This document shows, in pieces, positions 58,565 to 64,000 of a DNA stretch of 64,000 nt (position 1 is the stretch's first letter; each line of letters starts with the position of its first letter). Made by a program: the position numbers and the translations under genes. Source of the DNA: Tuberibacillus sp. Marseille-P3662 (GTDB lineage Bacteria > Bacillota > Bacilli > Bacillales > Sporolactobacillaceae); contig NZ_FXBS01000006.1 of NCBI RefSeq assembly GCF_900178005.1, positions 496,001-560,000 on the forward strand, in the 5' to 3' direction. A model generated the notes under the pieces. It did not search any database, had not been told where the DNA came from, and was given only the letters and a program-made list of their open reading frames with translations.

Positions 58565-58601
58565 AAAAACTGCTGATCATAAATTGATCAGCAGTTTTTT
58601 T
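58563..58601 (+). terminator. Intrinsic terminator after yqeY
   Basis: A 10-bp perfect stem (CTGCTGATCA / TGATCAGCAG), loop of 5, flanked by A-run and T-run, so it may act on both strands. Confidence 0.93.
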
Positions 58602-58664
58602 GAAACGATTTGAATATTCAAATCGTATGTACATAAGAACGCAAACATTATAGGGGGGATGAAG

Positions 58665-59672
58665 ATGGATCAAGTTTCAGGTTCATCCATTGGTGTTTTT
58701 TTAATCGCAGCCATCATTATCATTGTTTTGGCAATATTTTTGACTTTTGTACCTGTCATGTTATGGATTTCAGCATTGGCAGCGGGTGTACGGGTCAGTA
58801 TTTTTACACTTGTTGGTATGCGCTTACGCCGGGTGACGCCAAGAAAAGTCATTGCGCCGCTCATTAAAGCTGAAAAAGCGGGCTTGAAGTTAAATACGAA
58901 CCTATTAGAAAGTCACTATCTCGCGGGCGGTAACGTTGATCGGGTTGTAGATGCCTTAGTCGCCGCTCACAGGGCGAATATGGAGCTCAGTTTTGAGCGC
59001 TGTGCCGCCATTGATTTGGCAGGTAGAAATGTCCTCGAAGCTGTACAAATGAGTGTGAATCCAAAAGTGATTGAAACCCCGTTTACCGCGGGTGTCGCCA
59101 TTGATGGCATTGAAGTAAAGGCCAAAGCTCGAATCACGGTTCGGGCGAACATTGACCGGCTTGTGGGTGGTGCCGGCGAAGAAACGGTGATTGCCCGTGT
59201 GGGTGAAGGTATTGTATCAACAATCGGATCCAGTGAAACTCACAGCAAGGTTCTAGAAAATCCCGATATGATCTCACAGACCGTATTGAAAAAAGGATTG
59301 GATGCAGGGACGGCGTTTGAAATTCTGTCCATTGATATTGCTGACGTGGACATTGGTAAAAATATTGGCGCTCATTTACAAACGGAACAAGCTGAGGCCG
59401 ACAAGAATATTGCTCAAGCCAAGGCAGAAGAACGACGGGCAATGGCGGTTGCCCAAGAACAAGAAATGAAAGCTCGCGTCGAGGAAATGCGCGCCAAAGT
59501 AGTTGAAGCCGAAGCTGAAGTGCCACAAGCCATAGCTCAAGCACTCAAAGACGGAAACATCGGTGTAATGGACTATATGAATTACAACAATATTAAAGCT
59601 GATACAGATATGCGTGATGCGGTCGGTCATATTAATCAAAATGATGAAGATGAACCGGATCCTGAATCCTAA
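58665..59672 (+). CDS. floA: Flotillin-like protein FloA (YqfA)
   Basis: A 335-residue SPFH-type scaffold of functional membrane microdomains. A hydrophobic N-terminal hairpin (about 10-50) is followed by the SPFH core ([38 protein letters not shown]) and a Glu/Ala-rich coiled coil ([20 protein letters not shown]). ATG 58665 gives 6-7 base spacing from GGGGGG; ATG 58659 is too close. In B. subtilis an NfeD-type gene (yqeZ) precedes floA; here none does. Confidence 0.95.
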   Translation: MDQVSGSSIGVFLIAAIIIIVLAIFLTFVPVMLWISALAAGVRVSIFTLVGMRLRRVTPRKVIAPLIKAEKAGLKLNTNLLESHYLAGGNVDRVVDALVAAHRANMELSFERCAAIDLAGRNVLEAVQMSVNPKVIETPFTAGVAIDGIEVKAKARITVRANIDRLVGGAGEETVIARVGEGIVSTIGSSETHSKVLENPDMISQTVLKKGLDAGTAFEILSIDIADVDIGKNIGAHLQTEQAEADKNIAQAKAEERRAMAVAQEQEMKARVEEMRAKVVEAEAEVPQAIAQALKDGNIGVMDYMNYNNIKADTDMRDAVGHINQNDEDEPDPES

Positions 59673-59690
59673 TGCTGGAAGGTGAGGCTG

Positions 59691-59864
59691 TTGTCTAACC
59701 AGAATCATAAACAAGGTCAAAATAAACGAGGGACAGATGTGCGGTTGAATCTGCAATTTCGAAACCGGCAGCAATTGGCTGATAGTTTGATCATGCAAGA
59801 AGTGTTTGGCCCACCGCGGGCTTATCATAAACACTTTTCCAATCGCCTGTCTCGCCGTTTATAA
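59691..59864 (+). CDS. Small basic protein in the YqfB position
   Basis: A 57-residue basic protein beginning at TTG 59691, behind GGAAGGTGAGG, 18 bases after floA. It reads LSNQNHKQGQNKRGTD, then LQFRNRQQLADSLIMQEVFG and a basic end (FSNRLSRRL). B. subtilis has yqfB in this place; I cannot confirm homology. A terminator follows. Real by spacing and ribosome binding site, function unknown. Confidence 0.6.
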   Translation: MSNQNHKQGQNKRGTDVRLNLQFRNRQQLADSLIMQEVFGPPRAYHKHFSNRLSRRL

Positions 59865-59872
59865 TTCTAATC

Positions 59873-59903
59873 GAACAGATCCATTAATGGGTCTGTTTTT
59901 TTT
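59873..59903 (+). terminator. Intrinsic terminator after the floA unit
   Basis: GAACAGATCC and GGGTCTGTT arms with a 6-base loop and a run of T. Confidence 0.9.
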
Positions 59904-59965
59904 ATGGAGTTATAAGGTGATACACAGCTGGTTTTTAACATAAAGATGAATAAAGAGGTGGTGGT

Positions 59966-60250
59966 TTGGCGATGGCAAAATGGCGTAATAACCTAAAAAG
60001 TTGGGTCCTTAATCATACTGATATGCCTGCCGATGTTGTCATGGATTTGCCCCGGATCACCATGATCGGGCAATTACATATATATATTGAAAATCACAAA
60101 GGTGTTTTGTCGTTCACGAATAATGAACTACGTTTGTCATTGGACCAAGGACAGTTGTTGATTACGGGTAAAGATTTTGTTCTAAAAACCATTTTACCTG
60201 AAGAAATTTTACTTGAAGGAACGATCAAACAAGTCAATTTTATCGATTAA
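59966..60250 (+). CDS. yqfC: Sporulation protein YqfC
   Basis: A 94-residue YabP/YqfC-family protein: DLPRITMIGQLHIYIENHKG, then VLSFTNNELRLSLDQGQLLI and a closing segment ending in EGTIKQVNF. The family is expressed in the mother cell under sigma-E, and YqfC is paired with YqfD. The start is TTG 59966 (5 bases from GAGGTGG) or ATG 59972. yqfD follows after 12 bases. Confidence 0.92.
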   Translation: MAMAKWRNNLKSWVLNHTDMPADVVMDLPRITMIGQLHIYIENHKGVLSFTNNELRLSLDQGQLLITGKDFVLKTILPEEILLEGTIKQVNFID

Positions 60251-60262
60251 TTTATACAGGGG

Positions 60263-61501
60263 TTGACGTGGTTTATGAAAAAAAATTGGGATGAAACGAT
60301 CTATGGTCATGTCCGTGTCATCATTAAGGGAAAGCGAACGGAGCAATTTATTAATCGCTGTGTCAGAGAGAACGTGGCGATATGGGATGTTTCACGGGTC
60401 ACTGACAACAAGATCCGTTGTTACATTGCATTAAAGAATGTTAAGGAAATCAAGCCATTGTTGAAAGCAACGGATTGCCGTATCCATTTTGAAAGGCGGC
60501 AAGGTTTGCCGTTTTTTATCAAGCGTATGACGAATCGGGCAGGAATTATTGGTGGACTGGCCTTATTTTTCCTTGTATTATTCATTTTATCTAACATGGT
60601 TTGGTCTATTAAAATTACCGGTGCCGATGCCCGTGTTGAAGATGACATTAATAAAATTTTGAAAAATATGCAAGTCCATGTTGGTTCCATTGATTTCTTC
60701 CTCCCGCCCTTAGAAAAAATGGAAGATGAACTTGCTGCTCAATTGGATAAGGTGACATGGGTCGGTGTGTCAAAAAATGGGACAACTTATCGGATTGATG
60801 TTGTTCAAAAGGAATTACCAAAGGAAGACAAGAATACGGGTCCGCGGGATATGGTCGCTTCACAGAAAGCAACCATTGTTGATATCTATGCCGAAAAGGG
60901 AACGCCGATGGTCAAGGTGAATGATTTTGTTAAACCCGGCGACGTTTTAATTTCGGGAAATGTGGGAACATCTGAGGATCCTAAGTTTGTATCGGCTAAG
61001 GGGAAAGTTATAGGGGAAACATGGATGACCACGGAAACAGAGGTTCCGTTAAAAACGGACTATACAACGATGACAGGAGAAACTTATACCCAACACCAGT
61101 TATCGCTGTTTGGTTGGGACGTTCCAATATGGGGATTTGATGACGATCCTTATAAACATAGTGAAAAAGAGGTTGTCAAAAAACCCGTCCGTTTTTTATT
61201 TTGGAAACTTCCTGTTTCCTATAAAAAGGAAATTAAGCGAGAGACGGAGTCGTCAAAGCGTCATTTATCGAAAAGCGACGCCGTCAAACTTGGAAAAAAT
61301 ATCAGCCGAAAGCAACTGTTAAACCGCTTGTCTGATGAAGCTGAGATTGTCTCACAGGAAGCGACAAACATCGATCAGAAGGATGGGATTGTCAAGCTTG
61401 AGATATCCTATACAGTCCATCAAAAGATTACAGAAACGAAAAGTTTTGTCCCGAAACAAAGAAAACAGAAACTAGAAGAAGAGACTGAAGATGACGAATG
61501 A
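60263..61501 (+). CDS. yqfD: Sporulation protein YqfD
   Basis: A sporulation membrane protein of about 410 residues. An N-terminal soluble domain is followed by a membrane helix (GIIGGLALFFLVLFILSNMV near 93-112) and a FtsQ/POTRA-like extracytoplasmic part. The C terminus is basic and acidic by turns. TTG 60263 and ATG 60275 are both possible; MKKNWDETIYGHV is the more family-like start. Forms a unit with yqfC; expected sigma-E control. A terminator follows. Confidence 0.9.
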   Translation: MTWFMKKNWDETIYGHVRVIIKGKRTEQFINRCVRENVAIWDVSRVTDNKIRCYIALKNVKEIKPLLKATDCRIHFERRQGLPFFIKRMTNRAGIIGGLALFFLVLFILSNMVWSIKITGADARVEDDINKILKNMQVHVGSIDFFLPPLEKMEDELAAQLDKVTWVGVSKNGTTYRIDVVQKELPKEDKNTGPRDMVASQKATIVDIYAEKGTPMVKVNDFVKPGDVLISGNVGTSEDPKFVSAKGKVIGETWMTTETEVPLKTDYTTMTGETYTQHQLSLFGWDVPIWGFDDDPYKHSEKEVVKKPVRFLFWKLPVSYKKEIKRETESSKRHLSKSDAVKLGKNISRKQLLNRLSDEAEIVSQEATNIDQKDGIVKLEISYTVHQKITETKSFVPKQRKQKLEEETEDDE

Positions 61502-61505
61502 TGGC

Positions 61506-61536
61506 ATGTCCGGAGAGAATCCGGACATTTTTTATT
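61506..61536 (+). terminator. Intrinsic terminator after yqfD
   Basis: A 9-bp perfect stem ATGTCCGGA / TCCGGACAT, loop of 5, then T-run. Confidence 0.93.
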
Positions 61537-61638
61537 TTGATGGAATGTTTACTGTCTTAGGATGAATTGGAATTGCGACTCGAATTTGTGGTAAACTAAG
61601 GTAAAAAATAGGCCTAACAAATAAGGAGTTTGAGATTA

Positions 61639-62592
61639 TTGACAGAACGTCCATTACAAGCGATCGATCTCCAATTCGATGAATCTAATGAAGCTATTGC
61701 TTTGTTCGGCCCCGGAGATGCCAATTTAAAAATCATTGAAGAGAAGTTAAATGTATCCCTTGTCACACGCGGAGAAGGTGTATCCGTCTCGGGCAATGAT
61801 CAAGTTGTAGGGCAAGTGAAACAAGTGTTGCAAGAACTGTTGAACCTTGTTAAGAAAGGTTATCAAGTGACAGAGCGCGATGTTGTTTATGCTATTCAAT
61901 TGGCTGAACAAGGGCAAATTGAAGAACTAAGTCATTTGTATGAAGAAGTCATTGCCGTCAATGCCAAAGGCAAACCCATTCGAGTCAAAACTTTGGGGCA
62001 GAAGCACTATATTGCTGCTATGAAGAGCAAGGATATGGTGTTTGCTATAGGTCCGGCCGGAACGGGTAAGACCTTCTTAGCTGTTGTTATGGCAGTTAAT
62101 GCTCTGAAAAACGGGGATATTAAAAAAATTATTCTAACACGTCCCGCTGTCGAGGCCGGCGAAAGTCTAGGGTTTTTACCTGGCGATCTCAAAGAGAAAG
62201 TCGATCCCTATTTACGACCATTGTATGATGCCTTGCATGATATTTTGGGAGCTGAGCATACGATGCGGCTCATTGAACGAGGGACGATCGAAATCGCTCC
62301 GCTTGCTTACATGCGCGGGCGTACGTTAGATGACGCGTATGCGATCCTAGATGAGGCTCAGAATACGACAAACGAGCAAATGAAAATGTTCTTAACACGC
62401 CTTGGTTTCCATTCAAAGATGATTGTGACCGGTGACATCACTCAGGTAGACTTGCCTAAAGGCCATGAATCAGGTTTGAAAATAGCACGAGATACACTTA
62501 AGAATATTAATGGGATCTCAACAGTCCAATTGAAACCAGTGGATGTTGTCCGTCATCCGCTTGTTCAAAAAGTCATAGAAGCTTACGAATAA
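61639..62592 (+). CDS. phoH: PhoH-like ATPase (YbeZ family)
   Basis: A P-loop ATPase of 317 residues linked to RNA metabolism and working with YbeY. An N-terminal KH-like part ([21 protein letters not shown]-like region near 33-55) precedes Walker [15 protein letters not shown] near 137 and Walker [10 protein letters not shown] near 236. TTG 61639 is chosen because AAGGAG ends 10 bases upstream and MTERPLQ suits the family; TTG 61630 is too close. It begins the phoH-ybeY-dgkA-cdd-era unit. Confidence 0.93.
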   Translation: MTERPLQAIDLQFDESNEAIALFGPGDANLKIIEEKLNVSLVTRGEGVSVSGNDQVVGQVKQVLQELLNLVKKGYQVTERDVVYAIQLAEQGQIEELSHLYEEVIAVNAKGKPIRVKTLGQKHYIAAMKSKDMVFAIGPAGTGKTFLAVVMAVNALKNGDIKKIILTRPAVEAGESLGFLPGDLKEKVDPYLRPLYDALHDILGAEHTMRLIERGTIEIAPLAYMRGRTLDDAYAILDEAQNTTNEQMKMFLTRLGFHSKMIVTGDITQVDLPKGHESGLKIARDTLKNINGISTVQLKPVDVVRHPLVQKVIEAYE

Positions 62593-62621
62593 TCATAACC
62601 AGCGAAGAAGGTGAGCCCGAG

Positions 62622-63095
62622 ATGAGTTTAACAATTGAATTTAATGATGAAACCGAACAAATAAATGATCCATTGCAAGGACACATGAACGATTTACTAT
62701 CGTTTGCCGCAGAGAAATTGAATATTGATGATGCGGAGTTGTCCGTAACTTTTGTTGATAATACGACGATTCAAGGTATTAATAAGCGTTATCGGGATAA
62801 AGATCAACCGACGGATGTCATTTCGTTTGCTCTTGAGGAAATGGATGAGACGGAAGTTCCGGTTGAGGGTGATGATATGCCAAGAATCCTAGGTGATATT
62901 GTCTTGTCGGTTCCAAAAGCTGAAGAACAAGCCAAAGCGTATGGTCACTCATTTACAAGAGAACTGGGCTTCCTGCTTGTCCACGGTCTACTTCACTTGC
63001 TTGGATATGATCACATGACTGAAACCGATGAAAAAGAGATGTTTCAACTTCAAGAAGATATTTTATCTGACTTCGGTTTGACGAGGTCAAGTTAA
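62622..63095 (+). CDS. ybeY: Endoribonuclease YbeY
   Basis: A metal-dependent RNase of 157 residues for rRNA maturation and ribosome quality control. The zinc site is [11 protein letters not shown] near residues 122-132 (HxxxHxxxxxH). [20 protein letters not shown] and [14 protein letters not shown] are conserved too. The stop codon is one base before the GTG of dgkA. Confidence 0.96.
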   Translation: MSLTIEFNDETEQINDPLQGHMNDLLSFAAEKLNIDDAELSVTFVDNTTIQGINKRYRDKDQPTDVISFALEEMDETEVPVEGDDMPRILGDIVLSVPKAEEQAKAYGHSFTRELGFLLVHGLLHLLGYDHMTETDEKEMFQLQEDILSDFGLTRSS

Positions 63096-63096
63096 G

Positions 63097-63462
63097 GTGA
63101 AAGGGGATGGCTCAAGTTCTTATTCGCTATGGCACAGGATTTCGTTTGCATTAAGTGGGATTGTACAGGCGGCCAAAGCGGAAAAAAATCTACAGATCCA
63201 ATTGGCGATTGCATTTATCGTTCTTACGCTGGCATGGATTTTAGAGATTAGCCGAACTGAATTCTTTATAATTTTGCTTCTTATAGGACAGGTTGTGAGT
63301 CTTGAAATGGTGAATACAGCGCTTGAGAGAGTGGTTGATTTGGTCTCAGATGAATGGCATGCATTAGCCAAAGCTGCTAAAGATATAGCTGCAGGGGCTG
63401 TTTTATCAATGTCGGTGATTTCTGCCATTATTGGCGGCATGATTTTTTGGCCGACATTTTGA
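63097..63462 (+). CDS. dgkA: Undecaprenol kinase (DgkA family)
   Basis: A 121-residue three-helix membrane kinase. The RISFALSGIVQAAKAEKNLQ segment near 13-32 and VSLEMVNTALERVVDLVSDEWH near 67-88 carry the catalytic glutamates of the family. In Gram-positives the substrate is undecaprenol rather than diacylglycerol. GTG 63097 follows the ybeY stop; the ribosome binding site is weak, suggesting translational coupling. Confidence 0.94.
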   Translation: MKGDGSSSYSLWHRISFALSGIVQAAKAEKNLQIQLAIAFIVLTLAWILEISRTEFFIILLLIGQVVSLEMVNTALERVVDLVSDEWHALAKAAKDIAAGAVLSMSVISAIIGGMIFWPTF

Positions 63463-63486
63463 GAAAGGGAGAAAGGATGTTATATC

Positions 63487-63891
63487 TTGAACGATGAACA
63501 ATTGATTGAAGCGGCAACCGACGCAAGAAACAAGGCCTATGTACCATACTCGGATTACTCTGTTGGGGCCGCTTTGTTAACTTCAGGCGGTGAGGTTTAC
63601 ACCGCTGGTAATATTGAAAATGCAGCCTATCCCCTGACTATTTGTGCGGAGCGGACGTCGCTGTTTAAAGCATTTTCAGACAATGATAAAGACTATCAAA
63701 CGCTGGCCGTTGTCGCTGATTCAAATCGGCCTGTTCCACCGTGTGGAGCTTGCCGTCAGGTGATGGCTGAGTTATGTCCCGGAGATATGCGGGTGTTGCT
63801 GGCCAATTTAGATGGTGACGTGCAAACAACAACAGTTTCGGAACTATTACCAGGAGCTTTTAATGCGGGGGATATGAATCATGACAAATGA
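63487..63891 (+). CDS. cdd: Cytidine deaminase
   Basis: Deaminates cytidine and deoxycytidine in salvage. The 134-residue homotetrameric type has [20 protein letters not shown], the zinc ligand and catalytic glutamate in [10 protein letters not shown] near 53-62, and PPCGACRQV near 86-94. It starts with TTG 63487 behind AAAGGATG, and its 3' end overlaps era by 11 bases. Confidence 0.96.
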   Translation: MNDEQLIEAATDARNKAYVPYSDYSVGAALLTSGGEVYTAGNIENAAYPLTICAERTSLFKAFSDNDKDYQTLAVVADSNRPVPPCGACRQVMAELCPGDMRVLLANLDGDVQTTTVSELLPGAFNAGDMNHDK

Positions 63892-64000
63892 CCAATTTAA
63901 ATCAGGGTTTGCGGCAATGATTGGCAGACCAAACGTGGGGAAATCAACGTTATTAAACCATGTGTTAGGGCAAAAGGTTGCTATTATGAGTGACAAACCG
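63881..64000 (+). CDS. era: GTPase Era, 5' part (continues beyond window)
   Basis: The first 40 codons of Era are present: [20 protein letters not shown], then [21 protein letters not shown]1 is GRPNVGKST. Era is a ribosome-assembly GTPase binding 16S rRNA. It overlaps cdd by 11 bases, and the gene runs off the end of the window. Confidence 0.95.
   Translation, partial: MTNDQFKSGFAAMIGRPNVGKSTLLNHVLGQKVAIMSDKP

Overview
The window is a chromosomal segment of an endospore-forming, genetically competent, low-to-moderate GC Firmicute of the order Bacillales. Evidence: sigK split by a skin-type element, sda, gpr, yqfC/yqfD, the comEA-comEB-comEC locus with divergent comER, the hrcA-grpE-dnaK-dnaJ cluster with a CIRCE operator, a T-box before alaS, and strong AGGAGG-type ribosome binding sites. 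Gene order follows the Bacillus subtilis yrr/yrh, yqe and yqf regions, but many pieces are missing or inserted. The genus cannot be fixed from the sequence alone.

Layout. 1-18.9 kb is a housekeeping run on the + strand: recD2, a zinc-ribbon protein, an AI-2E-type permease, T-box/alaS, ireB, ruvX, a DUF1292 gene, mltG, trmR, udk, greA, pbpI and yrrS. It is followed by a homocysteine-to-cysteine operon (yrrT-mtnN-luxS-mccA-mccB, then yrhC) in which luxS sits between mtnN and mccA. 18.9-23.4 kb is accessory: a minus-strand MotA/ExbB-like gene with a long helical tail plus an OmpA/MotB-like gene, resembling the ZorA/ZorB motor of Zorya defence but without its effectors; a 32-residue peptide gene whose ribosome binding site can be sequestered; a YrzI-type small gene; and an MFS exporter.

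23.6-26.4 kb holds sigK interrupted by a very small element of 2,051 bp. It carries one SpoIVCA-like serine recombinase and one small membrane-protein gene. Symmetric inverted repeats around a GA dinucleotide at each boundary predict the crossover, and rejoining there restores a 236-residue pro-SigK in frame. 26.4-28.7 kb carries an ion transporter, an unknown protein, the sporulation checkpoint gene sda and, upstream of it, a cluster of four DnaA-box-like sites.

28.9-41.6 kb is the yqe/com region: yqeG, yqeH, aroE, yhbY, nadD, yqeK, rsfS, comER, comEA, comEB, comEC, yqzM, holA, rpsT, gpr and a YqxA-like gene. 41.6-44.9 kb is a second accessory patch (MFS transporter, two acetyltransferases, several kinds of non-coding repeat) ending in a 38-bp perfect palindrome over the lepA promoter. 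44.9-64 kb is again housekeeping: lepA, hemW, hrcA, grpE, dnaK, dnaJ, prmA, rsmE, mtaB, deoC, a Na/Pi symporter, rpsU, yqeY, floA, yqfC, yqfD, phoH, ybeY, dgkA, cdd and the start of era. No rRNA or tRNA gene and no CRISPR array was seen.

For most CDSs the start was chosen from Shine-Dalgarno spacing and family comparison from memory; no database search was run.
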